Assembly: GCA_009776725.1 (NCBI GenBank)
Contig: WRNE01000005.1
Location: 17,428 to 81,427, forward strand
Direction: 5' to 3'
From: Coriobacteriia bacterium
GTDB taxonomy: Bacteria > Actinomycetota > Coriobacteriia > Coriobacteriales > UBA8131
Length of the DNA: 64,000 nt
Shown: positions 35,422 through 45,413 of the stretch, one piece after another
Position numbering within the stretch: position 1 is the stretch's first letter
Layout: each line of letters opens with the position of its first letter
The notes under the pieces: model-generated
Databases searched by the model: none
The model's input: only the letters and a program-made list of their open reading frames with translations
What the model was told of the DNA's origin: nothing
Translations under genes and position numbers: made by a program

Positions 35422-36669
35422 TCACTTACCCAAGAAGCTGGCTTTGGCCTCCCCGGCCAAAGTAATCGAGCCAGTGACCATTGCAGTCTCTCCGCGTTTG
35501 TCAATATCTTCTAAAGCCTCGTCGATATCCTTGTATATACGCGGGCTCCTCCCGTCGTTCTTCCTCACCAACTCAGCCAACTCATCGTAGGGGATCGCCC
35601 TGGAGGACGTGCTCTGGGTTACAGCTAGGTTTCTAAAGTATGGAGTCAGCGTATTGATGATGCCAGTCGTGTCTTTGTCGTTTAGGATGCACAGCACCAA
35701 TGTGTCAAGCTCGACGATTCGCTTGTTGCCTTGGTCGTCAGCCTCCAAAGTGAAGCGGTCAAGCAAGGCGCTTTCTAGGTATTGGGCAGCCTGAGGGTTG
35801 TGTGTTGCATCAATCATCAACAAGGGGTCGCTGCGCAACGTCTCAAAACGACCAGGGACAATCATCCCGTCCAGAGCCTGTTGGACAGTCTCGATCGGGA
35901 TCGCATGCCCCAGGGCATGCTCGGCTGCAACCCAAGCCGTGCTGATATTGATGATCTGGTAATTTGCCCCAATGTATTTAAGGTCGGCATAGGGCGGCTC
36001 GATGATATGGTAGTCAGCGCCTACCTCGGCACAACGGTCCAAAAAGACCTGCCGGGTCTCCTCTGTCCCAGGGCCAAGCACGGCAAAGCTGCCGGACTTG
36101 ATAATAGCAGCCTTTTGCACGGCAATCTCTTCGACGGTGTCACCAAGGATATGGGTATGCTCTAAGTCGATGCCTGTGACTACGGCAACCTTCGGAGTAA
36201 CCACGCTGGTTGCGTCCCAAAGGCCTCCAAGGCCTACTTCTAAGACTCCCCAGTCTACCTTCTCTTGGGCAAAAAGCCTAAAGCCTGATGCCGTCAAGAC
36301 TTCGAACTCCGTACAAAAATCAATGACTCCTGCTTGAATCGCCTCTTGGATCAGGTCCCAGGTGCTTAGAATAATCTCGGAAAACATATCATCCGAGCTC
36401 ACCTGGCCGTCGACTTCCATCCTCTCAGGATAAAACATTAACTCAGGAGACGTATAAAGTCCCGTCTTCATACCGCAAGCTTGCAGGATAGCAGCAGTAT
36501 ACCGTGATGTCGAAGTCTTTCCATTGGTGCCAGCGATCTGGACACATGGATAGTTTTCCTGAGGATCGCCTAAGAAATGCATCAGTTCGGTGAATCCTTC
36601 AAGAGAGGCTTCAATCCCATTCTCCATAGCCAACTTAATAGTGTGCATGGCTTCGTTATAGCGAGTCAT
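35422..36669 (-). CDS. folC: Folylpolyglutamate/dihydrofolate synthase
   Basis: It adds glutamate to folates, and in many bacteria also to dihydropteroate. This Mur-ligase-type ATPase has P-loop AGTNGKTST near residue 46, followed by YTSPEL, then EVGLGGLWDATS, and IDLEHTHILG. The C-terminal domain starts near DATHNPQAA. Its 415 residues are usual. GAGGTG lies just before ATG. It follows valS after about 40 bases, the common valS-folC pair. Confidence 0.93.
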   Translation of the reverse strand: MTRYNEAMHTIKLAMENGIEASLEGFTELMHFLGDPQENYPCVQIAGTNGKTSTSRYTAAILQACGMKTGLYTSPELMFYPERMEVDGQVSSDDMFSEIILSTWDLIQEAIQAGVIDFCTEFEVLTASGFRLFAQEKVDWGVLEVGLGGLWDATSVVTPKVAVVTGIDLEHTHILGDTVEEIAVQKAAIIKSGSFAVLGPGTEETRQVFLDRCAEVGADYHIIEPPYADLKYIGANYQIINISTAWVAAEHALGHAIPIETVQQALDGMIVPGRFETLRSDPLLMIDATHNPQAAQYLESALLDRFTLEADDQGNKRIVELDTLVLCILNDKDTTGIINTLTPYFRNLAVTQSTSSRAIPYDELAELVRKNDGRSPRIYKDIDEALEDIDKRGETAMVTGSITLAGEAKASFLGK

Positions 36670-36708
36670 TTCACCTCGTTTCCTCGAGATTAATTTAGTG
36701 CCGATATT

Positions 36709-39423
36709 TTACAGCAACTCGGCAATTTTAGCTTGCAGTCCCTCAATCTCACTCGACAGGCGCTCTAGGTCCTCGCGCGTCTTTAAGACCACATCCTCTG
36801 CCGCCTGTCTTATAAAGCCCTCGTTTTCCAGTTTTTGCTCGAGCCGGCCTGCTTCTGCCTGGCGCGTCGCAAGGTCCTTAGTCAAGCGCTCAAGCTCTCG
36901 GTCGAAGTCGATCAGGCCCTCTAATACTATATAGATCTCTAGGTCGTTGCTGATAACCATTACCGACTGATAGGGCTTTGTGACATCGGACGTGATAATC
37001 AGCTCTTGGCAGTTGCCCATCGCGTTGATTTGGTCGCGTTGCATCTCCAGCAAAGCCACGTCACGGCCGGGGTTCGAGCCGCTGGCCTTGACATGCACTG
37101 CGAGCGCTGTCTTGGGGGATATCCGATAGCGGGCCCTGGTAGAGCGCAATGCTCCTACCACAGCGACCAAAAGGTCGATGGAACGCTCTGCCTCGGAGTC
37201 CCGATACCCGGCATAGTCCCCTGTCTTGGGCCAATCGGCAACCATGATCGAGGGATGCTGGTCGCCGTTGGGAAGCTTTAGCCAGATGTCCTCGGTCAAG
37301 AAAGGCATAAAGGGATGCAGCAGGCGTAAGGCAGTGTCCATGACATAGACGAGGTTCCTTTGCGTGGCTTGGCGGGTCTCTTGGTCAAGGTGCAGCTGGC
37401 TTTTGGAGAACTCGATGTACCAGTCGCAGAACTCGTTCCAGAAAAAGCTATACAAGGCCCGGGCTTGGGCACCGAACTCAAAGCGGTTGGCCTCGTCGTT
37501 CATCAATTCGGTAAGCGCAGCCAAACGCGACAGGATCCACCGGTCGGCCAGTGTCAAGGCTTTCGGTGAAACAAGGCCGGTCTGGTCTTGCCCAGCCTGC
37601 TCGAAGCCATCGAGGTTCATAAATATAAAGCGGGCGGCATTTTGGATTTTGGTGGCAAAATTTCGATAGACCGCCAGCTTGTCCTTGTCGAACTTGAGGT
37701 CTTGGGTGCCGGTGACTTGGGCTGCCAAGCCGAACCGCATCACATCGGCGCCAAACTCAGCGATCAGGTCCATTGGGTCTATGCCGTTGCCCCGCGACTT
37801 GCTCATGATATTACCGAACCTGTCAAGGACGGTGGGGTGGATGATCACGTCGGTAAAAGGCACCGTGCCGTCCAAGAAATACATAGAGCTCATGATCATG
37901 CGGGCGACCCATAAGAAGATGATGTCCCTGGCTGTGGATAAGACCTGGGTCGGGTAGTTCTGGGCTAGGTCGGCTTGGCTCTTGGCATCGTCAGGCCACC
38001 CATAAGTGGCAAAGGGCCATAGCTGCGAACTGAACCAGGTATCCAAGACATCCTCGTCTTGCCGGATCGCGGCCTGGCATTCCGGACAATGCTCAAGGTC
38101 GTCTAGCAAGGCATCCGTCCAGCCACACTGGTCGCAGTAAAAGACGGGGATCCGATGGCCCCACCACAACTGCCGGGAAATGCACCAGTCCCTGATGTTT
38201 TCCATCCAATGAAAATAGACCCTGTCCCATCTTTTGGGGTTGAAGGCCACCTTTCCTTCACGCACCGCGGCAATTGCCGGCTCGGCGAGTCTGGACATGG
38301 CCACAAACCACTGCTCCGACGCCCAAGGCTCAATGACCGTGTCACAGCGGTAGCATGTGCCCACAGCATGGCTGTAGTCCTTGACATCGTCGATCAGGCC
38401 CAGCTCCTCCAAGTCTGCTAAGACTGCCTCACGACAGGCATTGCGGTCCAATCCTTCGTACCGCCCGCCCGCTTCGTTGATATTTGCCTCTGGGGTGAAA
38501 ATATTGATCTGCTCCAGCCCATGGCGCTCGCCGATCTCGAAGTCGTTCGGGTCGTGGGCCGGCGTGACCTTTACCACGCCCGTACCGAAGCCGATTTCGA
38601 CGAAGTTGTCAGCCACCAGCGGGATGACCCTGTCCAGCAGGGGCAGGCGGAACCTAGCCCCGGCCTCGAGCAGGCCGGCATAGCGCTCGTCGGCGGGGTT
38701 GACTGCCAAAGCGGTGTCGCCAAGCATCGTCTCTGGCCTGGTGGTGGCAACGACCAGGTAGTCCGTCTCCCCTATCGGGCTGACCAGGGGATAGCGGATG
38801 TGCCAGAGCTTTGTGTCGACATCGATATGCTCGACCTCGTCGTCGGCAAGGGCGGTCGTGCATCGCGGGCACCAGTTGATGATCCTTAGCCCTTTATAGA
38901 CCAGCCCCGCATGGTACCAGTCCACAAAGACCTTACGGATGGCTTTGATATAGCCTTCGTCCATAGTGAACTTCTCATCGTCGAAGTCGCAGCTGCAGCC
39001 CATGCCTTTAAGCTGCTCGATAATGGTGCTGCCATACAGCTCACGCCATTCCCAGCAAGCCTCCACAAAAGCCTCGCGGCCGACATCGAAGCGCGTCAAG
39101 CCCTCGGCTGCCAGCTTGCTCTCGACTCGGTTCTGCGTGGCTATGCCGGCATGGTCGGTGCCGACGATCCACCGAGTGGGCCTTTTTTGCATTCGCGCCC
39201 GGCGGATCAGGATGTCTTGCAAGGTGTTGTTCAAAGCGTGGCCCATATGCAAGGTGCCGGTCACGTTCGGTGGAGGGATGACTATCGTATAGGCTTCCAA
39301 CCCAGGGTCGGCAAAGCCTGCTGCATCCCTGTGAAAGTAGCCTGATTCTAACCATCGGGAGAAGATCGGGGCTTCTCCACTTAATGGGTCAAATGCCTGA
39401 AGAGGGTCTTTTTGGTCGCTCAT
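36709..39423 (-). CDS. valS: Valyl-tRNA synthetase
   Basis: This class I synthetase charges tRNA-Val. The HIGH motif is HMGH in GTLHMGHALNNT. The editing domain has TTRPETMLGDTA. Zinc-ribbon cysteines are CDQCGW and CPEC in the connective region. The KMSKS motif is IMSKSRGNG. A C-terminal coiled coil (last about 65 residues) is typical of ValRS. It has 904 residues. AAAGGATG precedes ATG. No T-box leader is recognisable in the 82 bases upstream. Confidence 0.97.
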   Translation of the reverse strand: MSDQKDPLQAFDPLSGEAPIFSRWLESGYFHRDAAGFADPGLEAYTIVIPPPNVTGTLHMGHALNNTLQDILIRRARMQKRPTRWIVGTDHAGIATQNRVESKLAAEGLTRFDVGREAFVEACWEWRELYGSTIIEQLKGMGCSCDFDDEKFTMDEGYIKAIRKVFVDWYHAGLVYKGLRIINWCPRCTTALADDEVEHIDVDTKLWHIRYPLVSPIGETDYLVVATTRPETMLGDTALAVNPADERYAGLLEAGARFRLPLLDRVIPLVADNFVEIGFGTGVVKVTPAHDPNDFEIGERHGLEQINIFTPEANINEAGGRYEGLDRNACREAVLADLEELGLIDDVKDYSHAVGTCYRCDTVIEPWASEQWFVAMSRLAEPAIAAVREGKVAFNPKRWDRVYFHWMENIRDWCISRQLWWGHRIPVFYCDQCGWTDALLDDLEHCPECQAAIRQDEDVLDTWFSSQLWPFATYGWPDDAKSQADLAQNYPTQVLSTARDIIFLWVARMIMSSMYFLDGTVPFTDVIIHPTVLDRFGNIMSKSRGNGIDPMDLIAEFGADVMRFGLAAQVTGTQDLKFDKDKLAVYRNFATKIQNAARFIFMNLDGFEQAGQDQTGLVSPKALTLADRWILSRLAALTELMNDEANRFEFGAQARALYSFFWNEFCDWYIEFSKSQLHLDQETRQATQRNLVYVMDTALRLLHPFMPFLTEDIWLKLPNGDQHPSIMVADWPKTGDYAGYRDSEAERSIDLLVAVVGALRSTRARYRISPKTALAVHVKASGSNPGRDVALLEMQRDQINAMGNCQELIITSDVTKPYQSVMVISNDLEIYIVLEGLIDFDRELERLTKDLATRQAEAGRLEQKLENEGFIRQAAEDVVLKTREDLERLSSEIEGLQAKIAELL

Positions 39424-39505
39424 GCTCTACATCCTTTTTTTATTTGGCAGTCAAAACAAGCTGTTTGGCGCAAATTGCCTTTGATTAGTGCATTTTATAG
39501 CAAAA

Positions 39506-40468
39506 TCAACGCTGACCCTTGTCATAAGCCTGTCCGAGTGCTTTAGGAGCCCGGTTATTCTTGGAAAAGAATACCAAAAGTATCAGCACCAGTGCATAGG
39601 GGACGATCATCGCCAGGTCGAAGACCGAGGCATCCATATGCAGATAGAGCACCAACTGGTACGAAGAGGCCCGGGCAAACCCGAATATCAGGCAGGCCAC
39701 CGTGGTCTGGACAATCTTCCAATTGCCGAATATCATGGCGGCGATTGCTAGGAAGCCTGCTCCGAAGAAGATCGCTGGCGAGACGTTTGTGCTGATCGAG
39801 TAGGCAAAGCTCATGCCACCAATACCGCTTAGGCCCCCCGATACCAAGACAGCTATCGTCCTGACCTTGGCAACAGAGACCCCGGCAGCGTCGACTGCTT
39901 GGGGATTGTCCCCACAAGCCCGTAGATGAAGGCCGTACGGCGTGCGGTACAGTACGAACCAGAATATGACTGCGACAAACACAGCGATTATCTCAAAGGG
40001 GTACACATTGGTGACCAAGCCGCCCAAAACAGGCAGTTGGCTAAGCGTTGACACTGTGTAGCGGGGAGCCGTCGACAAGAAGAACTTGTTCGATGTCCCA
40101 TTGAACAGCGACTGGTTCAGTTGAGCGGTCAGAAAGCCAGTCAAGGCCACTGCAGCAATGTTGACCACGACTCCGCTGATTACCTGGTTGGCTTGAAAGC
40201 GGACACAGAGCAAGGCGTGGATAAGCGAGAACAAGGCCCCGCCGACAGCTGCCGCGACAAAACTGGCATAAAACGCGACCGGCGAGTTAAAGGGCACGAA
40301 CAATGTGAAAACGGTAAAACATAAGCCGCCGGCAAAGGCGCCAAAGCCCAACAGACCTTCCAGTGCCAGGTTGGTGACCCCCGACCTTTCAGAGAAGATG
40401 CCGCCGATGGCAATCACTAGAAGCGGCAGGGCAAAGGAGAGCCCGTCGATGATGATCTGGTTTAACAT
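39506..40468 (-). CDS. nupQ: Nucleoside ABC transporter permease (NupQ-like)
   Basis: This is the second membrane subunit of a BmpA-type nucleoside importer. It is a protein of 320 residues with about eight helices and the BPD_transp_2 signature ERSGVTNLALEGLLGFGAF. The internal loop LRACGDNPQAVDAAG matches the coupling region of the family. Its ATG overlaps the stop of nupP by one base (TGATG), so it is translationally coupled. Confidence 0.9.
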   Translation of the reverse strand: MLNQIIIDGLSFALPLLVIAIGGIFSERSGVTNLALEGLLGFGAFAGGLCFTVFTLFVPFNSPVAFYASFVAAAVGGALFSLIHALLCVRFQANQVISGVVVNIAAVALTGFLTAQLNQSLFNGTSNKFFLSTAPRYTVSTLSQLPVLGGLVTNVYPFEIIAVFVAVIFWFVLYRTPYGLHLRACGDNPQAVDAAGVSVAKVRTIAVLVSGGLSGIGGMSFAYSISTNVSPAIFFGAGFLAIAAMIFGNWKIVQTTVACLIFGFARASSYQLVLYLHMDASVFDLAMIVPYALVLILLVFFSKNNRAPKALGQAYDKGQR

Positions 40469-41709
40469 CAGCCGTCCTCGCTGTGGTGGTCGACCAGGTC
40501 AGCGGCTTGTTCCAGACCGCCAGGCTGCCCTGGTACAATTAAGTCATCGTCCATATTCACTTTTCGCCCGCGGTTGATGAGCATGCGGAACCATGCACCG
40601 CACGCACTGAACAGCAAGACTATCCCGACCAGCAAGGACGTGATGTACTCGCTGATCCCCGCTGACGAGCTCATGTAGATGCTCCCATAGTTAAAACTAG
40701 TGATCAGCATGGAGGAAAGCAGGCAGGCCAAGGGGTTCGAGTTGGCGAGCAATGCCACAGCTATAGAGTCAAAGCCTACACTGGAAAGGTCGCCTGGCAT
40801 GATGCTGTTAAAGTATCCTAGGTAGTAGGTCACTCCGGCCAGCCCGGCTGCCGCCCCCGAAAGAGCCATAGAGACCATGATGATGCGGCTTGCCGTAATA
40901 CCGGAGTATTCGGCTGACCGCCTGTTTAGACCGACTGCCCTGATCTCAAAGCCGAGCTTAGTGCGAAACAGTATCACCGAGTAAAGTATAGCCAGCAAAA
41001 CCGCCAACAAAAAGCACAGGGGGACACGGGTCTGCACGTTTCCCACAGGCACATTGATGAGGGTCAGACGGGATGCCAGGCTGACTGTCCTCGACTGGCG
41101 TGAGACAGGGTCTATATAGTAGCTTTTTATAAAAAAGCTTACGATAAAGGAGATGATGTAGTTCAACATGATCGTCGAGACTACCTCATGGATGTTGAAA
41201 CGGGCTTTCAACCATCCGACAACCATTGCCAATGCGCCTCCGCTGACCAGGCCGATCAGCAAGACTATAGGCTTTGCTATATAAGCATTAAGCTCGCTAT
41301 AACCGACAATCACTGTAGCCAAGAAACCGGCTGCGAGCATCTGCCCGGAAATACCGATATTGAACAAACCGGCCTTGAAGGCTATCGACACGGCGATTGC
41401 TGCAAAGAGCATGGGCGTGGCAGCGTCCAACAAGCCTAAAAAATCACTCAACCAGCTTTTTCCGCCAGCATACCGAGGCTTAGGCAGCCATCCCGCACCC
41501 CGGAAAAGCGACGAGAAGACGGTTACCGGGTTCTTGCCGATCAAGAGGATGATCAGCGAGATGGCGAAAAACGAGAGTAAGACAGCAAGTATTGATATGA
41601 TTAGGGCCTGGCTGCGCTCATACCGCAAAATCCGCCAGACCAGGGCCTCTTGACGTTGGCTGTCGGCACCATGATCATGAACAGGCTGGTTTTGCCCCCC
41701 TTGCGACAT
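40468..41709 (-). CDS. nupP: Nucleoside ABC transporter permease (NupP-like)
   Basis: This is the first membrane subunit of the importer, with 413 residues and about ten hydrophobic helices. AAIAVSIAFKAGLFNIGISGQML is interrupted by nothing unusual, and VGLNRRSAEYSGI is the coupling loop. A charged N-terminal tail of about 30 residues precedes the first helix, and the C terminus is acidic. It starts 2 bases after the ATPase gene ends. Confidence 0.9.
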   Translation of the reverse strand: MSQGGQNQPVHDHGADSQRQEALVWRILRYERSQALIISILAVLLSFFAISLIILLIGKNPVTVFSSLFRGAGWLPKPRYAGGKSWLSDFLGLLDAATPMLFAAIAVSIAFKAGLFNIGISGQMLAAGFLATVIVGYSELNAYIAKPIVLLIGLVSGGALAMVVGWLKARFNIHEVVSTIMLNYIISFIVSFFIKSYYIDPVSRQSRTVSLASRLTLINVPVGNVQTRVPLCFLLAVLLAILYSVILFRTKLGFEIRAVGLNRRSAEYSGITASRIIMVSMALSGAAAGLAGVTYYLGYFNSIMPGDLSSVGFDSIAVALLANSNPLACLLSSMLITSFNYGSIYMSSSAGISEYITSLLVGIVLLFSACGAWFRMLINRGRKVNMDDDLIVPGQPGGLEQAADLVDHHSEDG

Positions 41710-41711
41710 TT

Positions 41712-43244
41712 CTATTTTCGCACCCCCATCATATACTCGCCTAGCTCGTTTAGACTGACATCTTGGGCAGGCGTCACCTTGGTCAATGACCCGTTATAGA
41801 TAACTGCTATGGTGTCTGCCAGCTCCATCACCTCGTCCAGCTCCAAAGAGATCAACAAGACCGCCCTGCCCTGGTCACGCTCGTCGATGATCTGCTGTCG
41901 GATTGCCATGGTGGCGCCGATATCCAATCCACGCGTAGGCTGGACGAAGATAACCAAGTCGGCATCAGAATCGACCTCTCGGGCTATCAGCAGCTTTTGC
42001 TGGTTGCCACCGCTCATAGAACGGACCTGGGTATTTGGCCCTTGGGCACAGCGGATATCGTAACGAACGATCAACTCGTTGGCATAGTCGACTCCAGCAC
42101 TGGCCTCGATAAAAGCCCCACGGGCAAAAGGCGGCCGGTAATAGGACTTCAATATCAGGTTCTCGATCACATTCATATCAAGCTGTAGGCCGACCCCATG
42201 CCGGTCTTCGGGAATATAGGCAATGCCTTGCTCGGTCCGTTTTCTGACGCTGGCTTTGGTGATGTCAGTGCCCTTCAACCGAATCGACCCCTCATGGGGG
42301 ACAAGGCCAGCTAGGGCGTTTGCCAACTCGACCTGCCCGTTACCCGAGACGCCGGCTAAAGCAAAGACCTCGCCAGCATGTATGGAAAAGCTGATATCGT
42401 CCACGCGCTTGATGCCCAGCTCGTCATGGACGCTTAGCCTGTCGACATCCAAGACTGTTAGGTCCTGCCTGACTGGGTTGTTTGACTTCTGGACAGTCAT
42501 CGACAGCTCCCGCCCGACCATCAGGTTTGCCATGGCCTGGGTCGAGGTTGTCGACACGTCATAGACGCCTACAAGGTTCCCATGGTTTAAAATCGCACAA
42601 CGGTCAGCCACTGTCTTGATCTCGTCAAGCTTGTGGCTGATCAAGATGATAGTCTTTCCGTCGTCACGCAGCCGGCGGATGATCTCTAGCAGGCGTTCGA
42701 TCTCTTGGGGGGTCAGCATCGCTGTCGGCTCGTCGAAGATCAAGATCTCGGCATCGCGGTAGAGCATCTTTAATATCTCTACTCTTTGGCGCGCAGCCAC
42801 TGCTAGGTCTTCGATGATGTCACTGGCTTGAAGGTCAAAGCCATATTGGTCGATGAGGGACTGTATCTTGGCTTGGGCGCTTTTTTGGTTAATCATCTTG
42901 ACCAGGCCAAACAGGCTTTTTACCGGCTCGTCGCCAAGGATGATGTTCTCAGCAACACTATAGTCGCTTACTAACATGAAATGTTGATGTACCATTCCGA
43001 CATCGAGTTCGACTGCCTGGGCTGGATTAGCGATCTCCACCCGCTTGCCGCGTAGATAGATCTCGCCTTCGTCAGGCTTGTACATGCCAAAGACCATACT
43101 GGCCAAAGTAGACTTGCCGGCACCGTTCTCGCCGAGAACGGCATAGATCTCGCCTTGGTTGATCTCCAAGCTGATGTTGTTGTTTGCCACTACGCCCGGA
43201 AACCTCTTGGTGATGTTCTTTAGCTCAATGATTGGCGTTGCCAA
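41712..43244 (-). CDS. nupO: Nucleoside ABC transporter ATPase, two-cassette (NupO-like)
   Basis: The protein has 510 residues with two ATP-binding cassettes in one chain, as in RbsA/YufO. Cassette 1 has GENGAGKSTL and LIFDEPTAMLTP. Cassette 2 has the degenerate P-loop GVSGNGQVEL and signature SMSGGNQQK. This arrangement is usual for the sugar/nucleoside family. TTG 43244 has GGAG 5 bases upstream and fits the conserved N terminus; the upstream ATG 43274 has no suitable site. Confidence 0.9.
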   Translation of the reverse strand: MATPIIELKNITKRFPGVVANNNISLEINQGEIYAVLGENGAGKSTLASMVFGMYKPDEGEIYLRGKRVEIANPAQAVELDVGMVHQHFMLVSDYSVAENIILGDEPVKSLFGLVKMINQKSAQAKIQSLIDQYGFDLQASDIIEDLAVAARQRVEILKMLYRDAEILIFDEPTAMLTPQEIERLLEIIRRLRDDGKTIILISHKLDEIKTVADRCAILNHGNLVGVYDVSTTSTQAMANLMVGRELSMTVQKSNNPVRQDLTVLDVDRLSVHDELGIKRVDDISFSIHAGEVFALAGVSGNGQVELANALAGLVPHEGSIRLKGTDITKASVRKRTEQGIAYIPEDRHGVGLQLDMNVIENLILKSYYRPPFARGAFIEASAGVDYANELIVRYDIRCAQGPNTQVRSMSGGNQQKLLIAREVDSDADLVIFVQPTRGLDIGATMAIRQQIIDERDQGRAVLLISLELDEVMELADTIAVIYNGSLTKVTPAQDVSLNELGEYMMGVRK

Positions 43245-43291
43245 GAAAACTCCGAAATCCTGCCTATAAGGCATCTAGACCAAACATAAGC

Positions 43292-43327
43292 CTCCGGCCT
43301 GCCTTGTTCGGTTCTGGCAGGCCGGAG
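43292..43327 (-). terminator. Intercistronic 12-bp hairpin between bmpA and nupO
   Basis: CTCCGGCCTGCC and GGCAGGCCGGAG form a perfect 12-bp GC-rich stem with a 12-base loop. No T run follows on the - strand, so it more likely protects the 3' end of bmpA mRNA or causes partial termination. This would give more binding protein than transporter, a known pattern in ABC operons. Confidence 0.65.
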
Positions 43328-43363
43328 TGCTTTTACTTGCTTACCTTATCACGCAATACGAAA

Positions 43364-44506
43364 TCAAAGGCCTTTAAAATCATCGGGAGTCGAGCCGTTA
43401 AAGTTAGATGCCGGCACAATGTCGCCGTTCTTGATCATTACATAAGCATCGTCTAAGGCACTCAGAGTCTCGTCAGTGAGCTGGTGGCGTCCGCTGGCAT
43501 AGACATATCCAGTCGAGTCAGTATCAGCTCGAAGGGTGTAGTTGCCTCCCTGGAAGGTGCCGTTGGCAATGTTTTCCAGTTGCAGCGTGACATTCGGTGC
43601 CATGACTTTCAAGGCAGATGTTAGAACGATATTGCTATCCCCGTTAACACCTTCGTCAAATTGGTCGACGTCACAACCGATAACATAGGCATTGCCGTTT
43701 TCCTTCACAGCTGTAAAAACACCGTTTCCTGAGGCTCCAGCAGCGACAAAGATGATGTCTACCCCCTGCGCGAGGAGCGCTTCACCTACTACTTTGCCCA
43801 TGGCTTCATCAGAGAAGTCACCGATATAGTTGCCTCCGACATTGGCATCAGTGACATCGGTACCAGCATAGCTCGGCAGCGAGACAACCGTAGCGTCTGT
43901 CCCTAAGTGCTTGTTAGCATAGTTGACGCCGCTTTCAAAGCCGAATTGGTAATTGACATTAGAGGGGTAAGCTATACCGTGGACACTGGCTACTTTCCCC
44001 GACTCGGTTTGCATGGCAGCAGTAATGCCGGCGAAGAAGCCGCTTTCTTCTTCAGCGAACTGCATGGCATAGATATTGTCGGCAGTCATCTCATTCATGT
44101 CTGCATCGGTTGGAAAACTGTCGATTAGGATAAAGTACTTGTCAGGGTTGGCAATCGCTATGTCATATATCCCGGCAAACTGAAAACCGGGAGTCACAAT
44201 GACATCGTAATCGGCAACCACGGCTTCGACAGCAGCAATGGCATTATTGCTATCACGTTCACGAACATCGTTGACCGTAGCGTCAGGATGGTTCTCAATG
44301 AACGCCAAGATCCCATTGTAGTTGTCCTGGTTAAACGAAGCGTCGTCCACTCCAGACGGGCTAGAGACAATGACTATCTTCAGGCCTTCGTCACTACTGG
44401 TATCCCCGTTGTTGTTCCCATTGCTGTTACTGTTGTCACCACAGCCCAATAAACTCATTCCAAACAAACAAACGACCGTCAATACAATTGATAAATACCT
44501 TTTCAT
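43364..44506 (-). CDS. bmpA: BmpA-family nucleoside-binding lipoprotein
   Basis: This is the extracytoplasmic receptor of the nucleoside importer. The lipobox LLGC puts the lipidated Cys at residue 22, then an Asn/Ser/Gly linker. The Bmp domain follows with DDASFNQ, VTPGFQFAG, FAEEESGFFAG, VDIIFVAAGASGNGVF and GCDVDQ, all usual for the family. ATG 44506 has AAAGG 6 bases upstream; upstream ATGs in frame are less likely. It has 380 residues. It heads the bmpA-nupO-nupP-nupQ operon. Confidence 0.92.
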   Translation of the reverse strand: MKRYLSIVLTVVCLFGMSLLGCGDNSNSNGNNNGDTSSDEGLKIVIVSSPSGVDDASFNQDNYNGILAFIENHPDATVNDVRERDSNNAIAAVEAVVADYDVIVTPGFQFAGIYDIAIANPDKYFILIDSFPTDADMNEMTADNIYAMQFAEEESGFFAGITAAMQTESGKVASVHGIAYPSNVNYQFGFESGVNYANKHLGTDATVVSLPSYAGTDVTDANVGGNYIGDFSDEAMGKVVGEALLAQGVDIIFVAAGASGNGVFTAVKENGNAYVIGCDVDQFDEGVNGDSNIVLTSALKVMAPNVTLQLENIANGTFQGGNYTLRADTDSTGYVYASGRHQLTDETLSALDDAYVMIKNGDIVPASNFNGSTPDDFKGL

Positions 44507-44527
44507 ATTCATCCTTTCTTTTGGCTC

Positions 44528-44552
44528 TAAAAGGCTCCAGCCACTGAAGCCT
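44528..44552 (-). promoter_or_regulatory. Hairpin in the bmpA leader, possible attenuator
   Basis: AGGCTTC and GGAGCCT (one G-T pair) form a 7-bp stem with a 7-base loop, followed on the - strand by TTT. It lies about 20 bases before the bmpA start. The whole gap 44507-44724 looks structured, but I recognise no purine or other known riboswitch. Confidence 0.35.
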
Positions 44553-44724
44553 ACCTCCAAAACTGTCTGGCCTGGCTTGTCTTCTTCGTATTTCAGCCAA
44601 ACAGCTGCTCGGGATAATTCTACCGATTAACCTGGTGTTTGTATAGGCACCGGGCTCCCCATAGGCTTCTTAGCCTAGAATCAGCCATGGTGAATAAGCA
44701 CCTCTCCTTATCCTTATAAGAGGA

Positions 44725-45282
44725 TCAAGGCACAACGTCTAAGCTGCGCATCGCTTGTATGGTCTTCTCCATCAGCTCGTCTAGGCCCCAACCGAGCATG
44801 TCGGCACCAGCCTGAATGCACTCTCGGGACACTCCGGCAGCAAAGCTGGGCTGCTTGTACTTCTTCATCAACGACTTGACCTCCAGGTCGTCGACCGAGC
44901 CGGAAGGCCGCATGACGGCAGTCGCCCCGATCAAGCCAGTCAGCTCGTCGATCCCATATAGGATCTTCTCCATGACGTGCTCAGGCTGATGGCCGGTGCT
45001 GGTCATCGCCCAGCCATGGCTCATCGCCGAATGGATCAAGGCTTCGTCGATATCGTGCGAACGTAGGATCTCTTCTCCCTTTACACAATGCTCTTCAGGG
45101 AACCGCTCGAAGTCGATGTCATGAAGCAGCCCGACGGTATACCAATAGTCCTCGTTTCCCGAATCGTGGTAACGGGCAAACCACTCTAAGACCCCGCCTA
45201 CGATCTCGGCATGGTTTCGATGGAACTCCTCGTTGTTGTAGTAATAAACAAGCTCCAAGGCCTGTTCGCGTGTCGGCATCAT
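44725..45282 (-). CDS. HD-domain hydrolase
   Basis: This is a metal-dependent phosphohydrolase of the HD superfamily, of the small HDIG-like group with unknown substrate. The HD pair is in LLHDIDFERFP near residue 55, with a second His in HSAMSHGW. It has about 185 residues. ATG 45282 has AAAGGGG about 10 bases upstream; ATG 45309 would add nine residues but lacks a good site. It stands alone, diverging from the DUF362 gene. Confidence 0.75.
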   Translation of the reverse strand: MMPTREQALELVYYYNNEEFHRNHAEIVGGVLEWFARYHDSGNEDYWYTVGLLHDIDFERFPEEHCVKGEEILRSHDIDEALIHSAMSHGWAMTSTGHQPEHVMEKILYGIDELTGLIGATAVMRPSGSVDDLEVKSLMKKYKQPSFAAGVSRECIQAGADMLGWGLDELMEKTIQAMRSLDVVP

Positions 45283-45377
45283 ATGGCTTCGTCCCCTTTC
45301 ATCGACCATTTTTCACTTAAACCTATCCTAACAGATGTATTTTTTCATAATATTACTACCTTTTGCTAGGCACATGC

Positions 45378-45383
45378 TACGAT
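45378..45383 (+). promoter_or_regulatory. Candidate extended -10 for the DUF362 gene
   Basis: TGCTACGAT has the TG-N extended -10 form, about 30 bases before ATG 45414. No -35 match is seen at the right distance. Confidence 0.35.
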
Positions 45384-45413
45384 TGACAAACACGGTATAG
45401 AAAGGTTTTTAAT

